Part shown: positions 17,186 to 25,998 of the stretch, one piece after another
Numbering within the stretch: the first letter of the stretch is position 1
How the letters are laid out: every line of letters starts with the position of its first letter
NCBI RefSeq assembly: GCF_024171695.1
Contig: NZ_JAMTCF010000005.1
Span: forward strand, 248,001 to 312,000
Reading direction: 5' to 3'
Length of the DNA: 64,000 bases
From: Actinosynnema pretiosum
GTDB taxonomy: Bacteria > Actinomycetota > Actinomycetes > Mycobacteriales > Pseudonocardiaceae
Notes under the pieces: generated by a model
Told to the model about the DNA's origin: nothing
The model's database searches: none
The model's input: the letters and a program-made list of their open reading frames with translations, nothing else
Translations under genes and position numbers: made by a program

Positions 17186-17976
17186 AGATCGTCCTCACCG
17201 GCGCGACCTCCGGCATCGGCGCGGCGGCGGCCAGGGGCCTGCACGCCCGAGGCGTGGACCTGGTCCCCGTAGGCCGCTCGCCGGAACGCGCGGCAGCCCT
17301 GTCCGCAGAACTGGGAATCCCCTGCCACACGGCGGACTTCACCGACCTGGCAAGCGTCCGCGCGCTGGCCGCCACCCTCCTGGAGGCGCACCCGCGCATC
17401 GACGTCCTGGCCGCCAACGCGGGCGGAATCCCACGCGGCGCCACCAGGACCGGGGACGGCCTGGCCCCGATCTTCCAGGCGAACGCCCTGTCCCCCTGGC
17501 TCCTGACCACCTTGCTGACCCCGTCCCTGCGCGGCGGCAGAGTGGTCTCGACCTCCTCCCGCTCGCACACCGCGGCCACCCTGCCCACCCCGCTGGCCAA
17601 GATCGCCGAGGACACGACCGGCCTAAGCCCGCACGCCGTCTACGCGTGGGCGAAGCTGGCGGGCGCCCTCCTCCTCCGCGAGTTCGGCAGGCGAGAGCCG
17701 GACATCACCGTGACCGACTTCCACCCCGGCCTGGTCGCCTCGGACTTCGGCCGCTACCTGGGAGGCGCGGGCGCCCTCCTGAAACTGCTCGCGACCCCGT
17801 TCCTGGACTCCCCGACCACCGCGGCCACCCGCCTGATCGACCTGGCCACCACCACCGAGGACGTGAACGGCCACTACCACGTCGACAACCGCAGGGCGCA
17901 GGGCTCACCCCTGCTCGACGACCGGGCGGCGGCCACCGCCCTGTGGGACCTGGCCACCCGCCTGACCGGCGGGTAG
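17182..17976 (+). CDS. short-chain dehydrogenase/reductase
   Basis: A 264-residue classical-type SDR, cytosolic, NAD(P)-dependent. The cofactor loop TGATSGIGAAAA is at residues 6-17, AANAGG follows, and the catalytic Ser region STSSRSH and YAWAK (Tyr and Lys) are present. Its closest look is to the light-dependent protochlorophyllide reductase/retinol-dehydrogenase-like group. The ATG at 17182 overlaps the stop of the preceding frameshifted gene (ATGA), so the two were once translationally coupled. Substrate unknown; its link to the terpenoid locus is uncertain. Confidence 0.87.
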   Translation: MKIVLTGATSGIGAAAARGLHARGVDLVPVGRSPERAAALSAELGIPCHTADFTDLASVRALAATLLEAHPRIDVLAANAGGIPRGATRTGDGLAPIFQANALSPWLLTTLLTPSLRGGRVVSTSSRSHTAATLPTPLAKIAEDTTGLSPHAVYAWAKLAGALLLREFGRREPDITVTDFHPGLVASDFGRYLGGAGALLKLLATPFLDSPTTAATRLIDLATTTEDVNGHYHVDNRRAQGSPLLDDRAAATALWDLATRLTGG

Positions 17977-18394
17977 TTGCCGGTGGGCTTGGTCGTCGGG
18001 AGTTGTCCGCACCGCTGTGCTCGCCACCGGCAGAGTAGATCGGGTGCTACGTCACCTGGCCCGACGCGCCTAGGCCTTGTGCGCTATTCGGTGTAACTGA
18101 TTTAGGGGGTCTGGCCTGCGGCCCGTTGCCGCACCTGGGGTGTTTCCACCCGCGACGCGGTCCGCCCGTTTTCGCAGTTGAGCGCGCTATATGTTATTCG
18201 CGTCCACCCGGCAACGTCTGTTCGGGTGAAAGATGGCTAACTTTTGGTGTGCGCCGTTGCTGCGGTAAGGCGAATGAGGAACTGAATATGGTTCACCCGT
18301 TCGGACGTTAACGGAAGGCGAGGCCGACGCGACGTAGTCGCTGTCACTGTTCGTAGGCCAACCGCGTGAGCGGGCCTTGCCTTGAGGGGGCCTG
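17977..18394. other. 418-base intergenic region upstream of the TerB operon
   Basis: Distinctly AT-richer than its surroundings from about 18060 to 18330, as expected of a promoter region. One inverted repeat is visible, CGGGTGAA near 18224 and TTCACCCG near 18293. No convincing gene: the 61-codon frame at 18126-18311 has atypical codon use. Confidence 0.5.
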
Positions 18395-20719
18395 GTGAAG
18401 CTGATCGACCGGCTGCGACGGGTGTTCGGAGACCGGACCGCGCCGTCCCAGCCGCTGCGCACGCCGCCACCGCCGATGCCTCCCGCCCCGGTGCAGGCGC
18501 CGCAGGTCCAGCAGGCCCCGCCGCCGCGAACGCGCGCTCACACGCCCCCGCCCGCTCCGCCTGCGCCGATGCGGAAAGCGCCTCCACAACCGCCGACCTG
18601 GTCGCCCTTCGGGGCGACGGCTCAGGTGGCGGGTCGGATGGTCTCGGCCTCCATGCTCTACGTCGGCAAGCTCCCCGGCGGGACGCACTCCCACGACCGC
18701 GACGTCGAGGTGGTCGACCCGACTCTCCCGGTGGACTGGGCTCACCCGGACTTCAACGGCCGGAGCATGGGCTACTGGCCCGCCTACCACTCCATCGACC
18801 CGCGCAACCGCGCCGCCTACCTGATGTGGCTCGACAGCGGGCGCAAGGCGCCGGACGCGTACATCGGGTACGTCTTCCTCTACTTCTACGGCCTGGAGCG
18901 CCGCGTCCTGGTGGACCCCAGGCGCGACCCGACCGCCGAGGCCGACCTGCCGCGCATCTTCGCCGAGGTCACCCGCCTGCTCGTCGTCTACGGCGACAAC
19001 CGCTCGTTCCACGGCTACGCGACGGCTTTCCGCGACCTCCTGCACACGCTCCTCGACCAGGGCGGAGACACCCCGCCGGACCCGGACGAGCACAACAGGT
19101 GGGACCCGCCGCTCCGGCTGCGCCTGGGCGTCGGCCGCTTCGCGGAGGCGGGCAGTCCTGTCCCCGCCGACTGGGCCTGGGCCTGGGCGATGACCCACCC
19201 CGAGATCCACCCGAGAACCCCCGCGTCCCGCTGTCCTGACGAGTTCCGTGCCTTGTTCACCGCCCGCTACCGGGCGGACCACGGTGACGGCATCGTGGTC
19301 CGCCCGCTCAAGAAGCGCGTCGAGCTCCGCTACCACCCGGCCAGCGGCGGGATCGGCGAGGTGGTCGTCACGACCGGTGTGCCCGACGTGCTCACCGCGA
19401 CGATCCCGACCAGGAAGCTCGCGGCGCTCGTCGATTCCTGCGCCGACGACCTGGACGCGTACAGCCGCCTGCTCGGCAGGCAACCCGAGGCCTCGGGCAC
19501 CCTGCCCGCGCTCGCGCTGCTCCCGGCTGAGCTGGCGGCGGGGGAGGGCCTGCGCCCCGTGCGCGAGCTCGTCGACCGCCTGCTGCCCGCCGACCTGTCG
19601 CAGGCCCGGTTCGAGCTGTCCGAGCTGACCGGCCTGTGGCCCGCCCGCACCCCCGGCAAGTTCCTCAAGGCCGACGCGGTCGGGATCGCCCAGCTGCTGG
19701 ACAAGCTCGGCGTCGGCATCGAGCCGGACGTCCGCCTGGGAGGCCCGGTGCTGGCCTCCGGTCCCGCCGTGCTGTTCCGCGTGACCGCCGCGCAGCCCAC
19801 CTCCGCGAGCCCCGAGTACACCGCCGCCACCACGCTGCTCCACCTCGCCGCCGTGGTCTCCGCCGCCGACGACGACGTGTCCGACGACGAGCGCGACCAC
19901 CTGGTGGCGCACCTCGAATCCAGCCTGGACCTCACCGAGGGCGAGCGGATCAGGTTGGCCGCGCACCTGGACCGGCTGCTGGTGTCCGCGCCCAAGCTGA
20001 CCGGGTTGACCAAGCGGCTCGCCGCGCTCGGCGACGCGCAGCGCGCCCACGTCGCCCGGTTCGCCACCGTCGTCGCCGCCGTGGACGGGGTGGTCTCGCC
20101 GGGGGAGGTCGACACGCTGCGCAAGATCTACAAGCTGCTCGGCCAGGACCCCGACTCGGTCTACGCCGAACTGCACGCCCTCAGCGCCGAGGCCCCGCAG
20201 TCGGCGAAGGGGACCCCGTCCCGGCCCGCACCCGCCACCGAACCCGTCACCGTGGTCCCCTCCGACGGCGTTCCGAGCGGCTACCTCATCCCACCCCGGC
20301 CGGAGCCCGAGCGTCTCGCGCAGCCGGGGCGGACGGGGAGCCTGCGCCTGGACCCGGAACTCATCGCGGCCAAGATGCGGGAGAGCGCCGCAGTCGCCGC
20401 GCTGCTCGCGGACGTCTTCGACGACGAACCCGGGGAACCCCGGCCGGCGCCCGCCGCACCACCTGCCCCGGTGGTCCAGGTGGAACCGGTGGGTTCCCTC
20501 GACAACGCCCACTCCGCTGTGCTGCGTCGACTGGCCACCGCACCGGAGTGGAGCCGAGCGGACTACGAGTCCCTGTGCGCGGGGTTCGGCCTCCTCCCGG
20601 AGGGCGTGCTGGACGTGCTGAACGAAGCCGCCTGCGAGGCCTCCGACGAACCGGTCGTCGAGGACGACGGCGACCGCCTGACGATCAACGACTACGCATT
20701 GGGAGAACTGCTCGCATGA
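18395..20719 (+). CDS. TerB-N / TerB / TerB-C domain protein, first gene of a putative defence operon
   Basis: A 774-residue cytosolic protein. Residues 20-70 are a Pro-rich linker. A TerB-N domain follows at about 75-215, with DPRNRAAYLMWLDSGR and YVFLYFYGLERR. A central region leads to a TerB domain at about 480-595 (AAVVSAADDDVSDDERDHL, then VVAAVDGVVSPGEVDTL: two copies of the acidic metal-site pattern). A TerB-C-like domain closes the protein (about 650-774, DPELIAAKMRESAAVAALL and WSRADYESLC). The GTG at 18395 has GAGGGGG upstream. The next gene overlaps its stop by ATGA. TerB-N/C proteins are known partners of nucleic-acid-acting enzymes; the role here, as sensor or scaffold, is inference. 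Confidence 0.85.
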   Translation: MKLIDRLRRVFGDRTAPSQPLRTPPPPMPPAPVQAPQVQQAPPPRTRAHTPPPAPPAPMRKAPPQPPTWSPFGATAQVAGRMVSASMLYVGKLPGGTHSHDRDVEVVDPTLPVDWAHPDFNGRSMGYWPAYHSIDPRNRAAYLMWLDSGRKAPDAYIGYVFLYFYGLERRVLVDPRRDPTAEADLPRIFAEVTRLLVVYGDNRSFHGYATAFRDLLHTLLDQGGDTPPDPDEHNRWDPPLRLRLGVGRFAEAGSPVPADWAWAWAMTHPEIHPRTPASRCPDEFRALFTARYRADHGDGIVVRPLKKRVELRYHPASGGIGEVVVTTGVPDVLTATIPTRKLAALVDSCADDLDAYSRLLGRQPEASGTLPALALLPAELAAGEGLRPVRELVDRLLPADLSQARFELSELTGLWPARTPGKFLKADAVGIAQLLDKLGVGIEPDVRLGGPVLASGPAVLFRVTAAQPTSASPEYTAATTLLHLAAVVSAADDDVSDDERDHLVAHLESSLDLTEGERIRLAAHLDRLLVSAPKLTGLTKRLAALGDAQRAHVARFATVVAAVDGVVSPGEVDTLRKIYKLLGQDPDSVYAELHALSAEAPQSAKGTPSRPAPATEPVTVVPSDGVPSGYLIPPRPEPERLAQPGRTGSLRLDPELIAAKMRESAAVAALLADVFDDEPGEPRPAPAAPPAPVVQVEPVGSLDNAHSAVLRRLATAPEWSRADYESLCAGFGLLPEGVLDVLNEAACEASDEPVVEDDGDRLTINDYALGELLA

Positions 20720-22083
20720 ACGACACCCGCATCAGGCCCCGTGAGCGCGACGCGATCGTCCAGTCGCTGCGGGCAGGCGTCGTGCCCCGCTCCGGGCAGC
20801 AGCACGTGCAGGTCGGGCGGATGCGCGAGGTCGACTCGCTCCTGCGCGACCTCGACAGCGTCGCCGACGGGGGCTCGACGGCCAGGTTCGTCATCGGCGA
20901 GTACGGCTCGGGCAAGACGTTCTTCCTGAACCTCATCAGGTCGGCCGCCCTCAAGAAGCGCCTGGTGACCGTGCACGCCGACCTCGCCCCCGACCGCAGG
21001 CTGCACGCCACCGGTGGCCAGGCCAGGAGCCTGTACACCGAACTGGCCCGCAACACCTCCACCGCGGCCAAGCCGGACGGCGGCGCGCTCGCGGGCATCG
21101 TCGAGCGGTTCGTGTCCCAGGCGCTGGCCACCGCCCGCGAGCAGGGCGCCTCGCCGGAGGACGTCATCCGCAAGCGCATGGCCGAGCTGTCGGAACTCGT
21201 CGGCGGTTACGACTTCGCCGCCGTCGTCGAGGCGTACTGGCGGGGGCACGACACCGACAACGAGCAGCTCAAGATCGACGCGGTGCGCTGGCTGCGCGGC
21301 GAGTTCGCCACGAAGACCGAAGCGCGTGCGGCCCTGGGCGTGCGCACGATCGTCGACGACGCGAACTTCTACGACCAGCTGAAGCTGCTGTCCCGCTTCG
21401 TGCGCATGGCCGGGTACAGCGGTCTGCTGGTGTGCCTGGACGAGATGGTCAACCTGTACAAGCTGACCTCGGCCCAGGCCCGCTCCGCCAACTACGAGCA
21501 GATCCTGCGCATCGTCAACGACAGCCTCCAGGGCATCAGCGGCCACATCGGGTTCCTGTTCGGAGGCACGCCCGAGTTCCTCATGGACACCAGGCGCGGC
21601 CTGTACTCGTACGAGGCGCTGCAGTCCCGGCTGGTCGAGAACGCCTTCGCCACCGGCGGCCTGGTCGACCACTCGGGACCGGTGCTGCGGCTGACCAGCC
21701 TCACCCAGGAGGACTTCTACGTCCTGCTCACCAAGCTCCGCCACGTCCACGCGGCCGGGGACCCGGAGAAGCACCTGGTTCCGGACGAGGCGCTGCACGC
21801 CTTCATGGACCACTGCGCGCAACGCGTCGGCGACGCCTACTTCCGCACACCGCGCACCACGATCCGCGAGTTCCTCAACCTGCTGTCGGTGCTGGAGCAC
21901 AATCCGGGGCAGCGCTGGGAGGAGCTGGTCGGCGGTGTCCGGTTGGAGGCCGAGACCAACCCCGATCTGGCGCCGGTCGGGGAAGCGGTTCCCGACGCGG
22001 CCTCCGCCGTCGTGCCGGACCCGGCTCCGACGCGGGCGGGGGAGGCGGGAGCCGACGATGAACTCGCGACCTTCCGGCTCTGA
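20716..22083 (+). CDS. BrxD/DUF2791-like P-loop ATPase
   Basis: A 455-residue AAA-type ATPase of the group named BREX ATP-binding domain (DUF2791). The Walker A is GEYGSGKT near residue 61 and the Walker B is VCLDEMVNLY. GGTPEF and the RSANYEQILRI segment match conserved parts of this family. An Asp/Ala/Pro-rich tail follows residue about 415. It overlaps the TerB gene by ATGA and the helicase by 26 bases, so the three are translated together. In BREX type 2-like loci such ATPases pair with an Lhr-like helicase; here no PglX, PglZ or other BREX core gene is nearby. Confidence 0.88.
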   Translation: MNDTRIRPRERDAIVQSLRAGVVPRSGQQHVQVGRMREVDSLLRDLDSVADGGSTARFVIGEYGSGKTFFLNLIRSAALKKRLVTVHADLAPDRRLHATGGQARSLYTELARNTSTAAKPDGGALAGIVERFVSQALATAREQGASPEDVIRKRMAELSELVGGYDFAAVVEAYWRGHDTDNEQLKIDAVRWLRGEFATKTEARAALGVRTIVDDANFYDQLKLLSRFVRMAGYSGLLVCLDEMVNLYKLTSAQARSANYEQILRIVNDSLQGISGHIGFLFGGTPEFLMDTRRGLYSYEALQSRLVENAFATGGLVDHSGPVLRLTSLTQEDFYVLLTKLRHVHAAGDPEKHLVPDEALHAFMDHCAQRVGDAYFRTPRTTIREFLNLLSVLEHNPGQRWEELVGGVRLEAETNPDLAPVGEAVPDAASAVVPDPAPTRAGEAGADDELATFRL

Positions 22084-24985
22084 CCGGGACTCCGCGCAGT
22101 TCCTCCGCCTGCACGAGAAGGTCCAGCGCTGGGTCTACCGCAAGGGCTGGACGGCGCTCAACGACGTGCAGGAACAAGCGATCCCCCTGGTGCTGGGCGG
22201 GACCGACGACCTGATCGTCTCGGCTGCCACCGCGTCGGGCAAGACGGAAGCCGCGTTCCTGCCGATCTGCTCCGCCATGCTCGACGAACCCGCTGGTGGT
22301 GGCATCCGCGCGCTCTACGTCTCCCCGCTCAAGGCCCTGATCAACGACCAGTTCCGGAGGCTGGACGAGCTGTGCGAGGACCTCGGACTGCCTGTGCACC
22401 GCTGGCACGGTGACGTGCCGGGATCGGCGAAGTCCAAGGTCCTCAAGGAACCCGACGGCACGCTCCTGATCACGCCGGAGTCCCTGGAGGCCATGTTCGT
22501 GCTGAGAGGGCCGGAGATCGGCCGATTCCTGCGCGGACTGCGGTGGGTGGTCGTCGACGAGATGCACTCGTTCGTCGGCACCGAGCGCGGGGCCCAGCTC
22601 CAGTCCCTGCTGCACCGGGTGGAGCTGGCCGCGCGGAGGCGGGTCCCGCGCATCGGGCTGTCCGCCACGCTGCCCGCCTCCGGCGAGGGGATGGCCTCGG
22701 CGCGGGACTACCTGCGACCGGGTGGGGGCGACGACGTCCACGTGCTGACCTCACGGGCGCAGGGCGCGGAGATCAAGGTCCAGTTGCGGGGGTACGTCGA
22801 CGCGGCGCCCGCCCTCGGCGAGGAGCGCGCACCGTCCGAGCACCCGGCGGACGCGCGGGCCGAGGAGGACGCCGACGAGAACGGTGACGAGAACGGGGAA
22901 ACCGGTAGCGCGCTCATCGGCGAGCACTTGTTCACGACCCTGCGCGGCGGCAACAACCTGGTGTTCTTCGACCGCCGCAGGGAGGTCGAGAGCTACGCCG
23001 ACCGCCTGCGCCGCCGCAGTGAGCAGCTCGCTGTGCCGAACGAGTTCTTCCCCCACCACGGCAACCTCGCGAAGGACGTCCGCGAGCACGTCGAGGACCT
23101 GCTCAAGAGCAACCGCCCGGTCACCGTGCTCTGCACCTCCACCCTGGAGATGGGCATCGACATCGGCGCCATCGCGTCGGTCGCCCAGATCGGCGCGCCA
23201 CCGTCCGTGGCCGGACTGCGCCAGCGCATCGGGCGTGCGGGCCGTCGCGGCGAGCCCGCGGTGCTCCGCCTGTACGTGACCGCGCCGGAGATCACCGAGA
23301 ATCCCGTCCCGCAGGACGAGTTGCGCGTCGAGCTGTTCCAGGCCGTGGCGATGATGGACCTGCTGGCCGAGCGCTGGTACGAGCCGCCGGACACGTCCGC
23401 GCTGCACCTGTCCACGCTCGTCCAGCAGATCATGTCGGTGATCGCGCAGCACCAGGGCGTGAGCCCGGTGGACCTGTTCGGCGCGCTCTGCGCGACCGGC
23501 CCCTTCTCGCACGTCGACAAGGGGACCTTCGTCGTGCTCCTGCGCGACCTCGGCGCGGCCGGGATCGTCCAGCAGGAACCCGATGGCCTGCTCCTGCTGG
23601 GACCGGTGGGGGAGCGCGTCGTCAACCACTTCTCGTTCTACGCGGTGTTCGCGGACAGCTCGGACTACCGGGTCGTCCACGGCGCGCGACCGCTGGGCCT
23701 GATGCAGCTGACCTCACCGACGCCGATCGGTTCCCTGGTCATCTTCGCGGGCAGGCGCTGGAAGATCGTCTCGGTGGACGACCGGGCCAAGCTGATCGAG
23801 GTCGAGCCGTCGAGGGGCGGCAGGCCGCCCACCTTCCTCGGCGTCGGCGCGGAGATCCACGACGAGGTGCGGCGCCGGATGCGCGTCTGGTACGAGTCCG
23901 ACGTGGTCCCCGGTTACCTGGACGCCACCGCGCAACGCCTGCTGGACGAGGGGCGCGCCGCCTACCGCCGGTTCGACCTAGCAGGCACCCCGGCCCTCGC
24001 CAGCGGCGCCGACACGGTGGTCTTCCCCTGGCGCGGCGACCGGGTCCTCGGCACCATCGTGGCCTGGTTGACCACAGCCGGTCTGCGGGTGCTCAAGGAC
24101 GGTGTCGCCTTCACCGTGTCGGACCACAGCCCGGCACGGCTGCGCGAGGTCGTCCAGGAACTCCTCTTCCTGGAGGGGCCCACCGCCGAGGACATCGCCG
24201 CCGCGCAACCCGACACCGTCGTGGAGAAGCACGACGTCCACCTCGGTGAACCACTTCGCGCGCGTGCCTACGCGGCCGGGCTGCTCGACCTGGACGGTGC
24301 TCGCGCGACCCTCGTGGACCTGGTCGACCGACTGCCGGAGTGCGAGGAGGACCCGATCAGCGGTCTGGCTCCTGCTGCGGCGCCACCACGGGGAACCGGG
24401 CTGCCCGTGCCGCTGTCGCAGGGCGGGACGTCCGCCTCGGCCGGTCCCGCCGCGACCTACGCGGTCGTGGACCTGGAGACCACGGGCTTCTCCGCACGAG
24501 GCCGTGACCGGATCGTCGAGGTGGCGGTGGTCAGGGTGGCTGCCGACGGCACCGTGCTCGGGGAGTGGAGCTCCCTAGTCAACCCGCAGCGGCGTGTCGC
24601 GGCGACCGGGGTGCACGGCATCACCGACGGCGAGGTGGCGGACGCTCCCACGTTCGCGGACCTGGCCCCGATCCTGGCCGACCACCTCCGGGGCGCCGTT
24701 CTGGTGGCGCACAACGCCTCCTTCGACGTGGGCTTCCTGAAAGCCGAGTTCGAGCGGGCGGGGCACCCCTACCCGTCGGGCGGCACGCTGTGCACGATGC
24801 GGTTGGACGCCCACGTGGCGGGCAGGGGGCGGCGCAAGCTCCAGGACTGCCTGGCCGGGGTCGGCGAGGGGCGCGCGAACGGCGCAACCCACCGGGCTCT
24901 GGCCGATGCCAGGGCCGCGACGGCCCTGCTGCGCCACTACCTGGCCGCGGCGCCTCTGGAGGTGCGGAAACTCGTGGCCGGGTGA
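22058..24985 (+). CDS. Lhr-like superfamily 2 helicase fused to a DnaQ-type 3'-5' exonuclease
   Basis: A 975-residue protein. Helicase motifs in order: Walker A ATASGKT (about 57-63), DEMH (about 167-170), SATLP, then CTSTLEMGIDIG and QRIGRAGRRG of the second RecA lobe. An acidic insert (about 255-285, rich in E, D, N) interrupts the two lobes. The C-terminal domain (about 800-965) is a DEDDh exonuclease: VVDLETTGF (Exo I), VAHNASFDVGFL (Exo II) and HRALADARA (Exo III). It should unwind nucleic acid and digest from a 3' end. The ATG at 22058 was chosen for its GGGGGAGG site inside the end of the ATPase gene. No recognisable gene follows on the same transcript. Confidence 0.9.
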   Translation: MNSRPSGSDRDSAQFLRLHEKVQRWVYRKGWTALNDVQEQAIPLVLGGTDDLIVSAATASGKTEAAFLPICSAMLDEPAGGGIRALYVSPLKALINDQFRRLDELCEDLGLPVHRWHGDVPGSAKSKVLKEPDGTLLITPESLEAMFVLRGPEIGRFLRGLRWVVVDEMHSFVGTERGAQLQSLLHRVELAARRRVPRIGLSATLPASGEGMASARDYLRPGGGDDVHVLTSRAQGAEIKVQLRGYVDAAPALGEERAPSEHPADARAEEDADENGDENGETGSALIGEHLFTTLRGGNNLVFFDRRREVESYADRLRRRSEQLAVPNEFFPHHGNLAKDVREHVEDLLKSNRPVTVLCTSTLEMGIDIGAIASVAQIGAPPSVAGLRQRIGRAGRRGEPAVLRLYVTAPEITENPVPQDELRVELFQAVAMMDLLAERWYEPPDTSALHLSTLVQQIMSVIAQHQGVSPVDLFGALCATGPFSHVDKGTFVVLLRDLGAAGIVQQEPDGLLLLGPVGERVVNHFSFYAVFADSSDYRVVHGARPLGLMQLTSPTPIGSLVIFAGRRWKIVSVDDRAKLIEVEPSRGGRPPTFLGVGAEIHDEVRRRMRVWYESDVVPGYLDATAQRLLDEGRAAYRRFDLAGTPALASGADTVVFPWRGDRVLGTIVAWLTTAGLRVLKDGVAFTVSDHSPARLREVVQELLFLEGPTAEDIAAAQPDTVVEKHDVHLGEPLRARAYAAGLLDLDGARATLVDLVDRLPECEEDPISGLAPAAAPPRGTGLPVPLSQGGTSASAGPAATYAVVDLETTGFSARGRDRIVEVAVVRVAADGTVLGEWSSLVNPQRRVAATGVHGITDGEVADAPTFADLAPILADHLRGAVLVAHNASFDVGFLKAEFERAGHPYPSGGTLCTMRLDAHVAGRGRRKLQDCLAGVGEGRANGATHRALADARAATALLRHYLAAAPLEVRKLVAG

Positions 24986-25160
24986 ACCGGGAGGTGGCCG
25001 AGGCGTCGGCTTCGCGCTGAGCTGCCAGGGAGGTGGTGTGCGCGAGCACCGCCCCGCTCACCGCAACGCGTGAACATTCCGGAATAGTCACCACACCTCC
25101 GATCACTTCAGTGCAGAACAAAACCAACCAGTTCGCACGATCAGGTGAGTGCCGGCAATC

Positions 25161-25191
25161 TTGACCGTGACCCACCGGCATGGTCTCTACT
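25161..25191 (+). promoter_or_regulatory. MerR-type promoter with 19-bp spacer
   Basis: TTGACC at 25161-25166 and TCTACT at 25186-25191 are separated by 19 bases, the over-long spacing typical of promoters remodelled by MerR activators. Between them lies a dyad GACC-N9-GGTC (25169-25185). It sits 43 bases upstream of the merR-type start, so autoregulation is likely. Confidence 0.5.
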
Positions 25192-25233
25192 GGTCGCACC
25201 GCGCCCCGGAGCGCACGCGGAAAGGGGGTTCTC

Positions 25234-25962
25234 GTGGCCTGGAGCACCCGGCAGCTCGCCGAGTTGGCGGGCACCAGCCTGCGGACCGTGCGGCACTACC
25301 ACGAGATCGGCCTGCTGCCCGAGCCCGAGCGGCGGGTCAACGGGTACAAGCAGTACGGGGTCGCCCACCTCACCCGGTTGTTGCGGATCAAGCGGTTGGC
25401 GGAGCTGGGGTTCTCGCTCGACCGGATCGCCTCGATGGGCGACGGCGGCGAGCACCCCGCGCAGGCCCTGCGCGACCTGGACGCCGAGCTGGCCGCCACC
25501 ATCGACCGGCTGCAGGGCGTCCGCGAGGAGCTGGCCGTCATCCTGGCCGAGTCCGCGCCCGTCGACCTGCACCCGGACCTGGCGCCCGCCGTCGCGCTGG
25601 AGAAGTACGGCGAGGCCGAGCGCTCGTTCGCCGTCGTCATGGGGCGGTTGCTCAGCCCGGAGGCCATCGGGCGCTACCGGAAGGTGCTGGAGGAGTACTA
25701 CGGCGAACCCGACGCCACCGGGTTCGACGAGCTGCCCGAGGACGCGGACGAGGCGACCCGCGCGCGCGTCGCCGTCCTGCTCGCCCGGCAGCTCAAGCGC
25801 ATCAAGGAGAACCACCCCGGTGTGACCGAGCTGCGCGACAGCCGCCCGGACGCCCGCGAGCTCGCCGGGAGCGCGGTGGCCGCCGCGCTGCGCGACCTCT
25901 ACAACCCGGCCCAGCTCGACGTCCTCATCCGCGCCGAGCGGATCAACGCCGCCGAGGGGTGA
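25234..25962 (+). CDS. MerR-family transcriptional regulator
   Basis: A 242-residue regulator. The N-terminal winged helix (WSTRQLAELAGTSLRTVRHYHEIGLLPEPER, then YKQYGVAHLTRLLRI) is classic MerR, followed by the dimerisation helix and a C-terminal effector domain of about 120 residues resembling TipAS/BltR-type drug- or ligand-binding regions. No Cys cluster for metals is seen. The GTG at 25234 has AAAGGGGG upstream. An upstream start at 25180 would fall inside the predicted promoter and is rejected. No target gene is adjacent, apart from itself. Confidence 0.9.
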   Translation: MAWSTRQLAELAGTSLRTVRHYHEIGLLPEPERRVNGYKQYGVAHLTRLLRIKRLAELGFSLDRIASMGDGGEHPAQALRDLDAELAATIDRLQGVREELAVILAESAPVDLHPDLAPAVALEKYGEAERSFAVVMGRLLSPEAIGRYRKVLEEYYGEPDATGFDELPEDADEATRARVAVLLARQLKRIKENHPGVTELRDSRPDARELAGSAVAAALRDLYNPAQLDVLIRAERINAAEG

Positions 25963-25968
25963 GCGAGG

Positions 25969-25992
25969 GGCCCGGCGCGGCGGCGCCGGGCC
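25969..25992. terminator. bidirectional terminator hairpin
   Basis: GGCCCGGCGC pairs with GCGCCGGGCC around a 4-base loop, between the convergent MerR (+) and subtilase (-) genes. Confidence 0.75.
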
Positions 25993-25998
25993 GCCCGG

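Noticed and set aside
18126-18311. 61-codon ORF before the TerB operon
   Set aside because: Atypical codon use, Cys/Trp-rich translation without family features, and it lies in the AT-rich promoter region.
18395-24985. Complete BREX locus
   Set aside because: Only the BrxD-like ATPase and helicase are shared; PglX, PglZ, BrxC and other core genes are absent.
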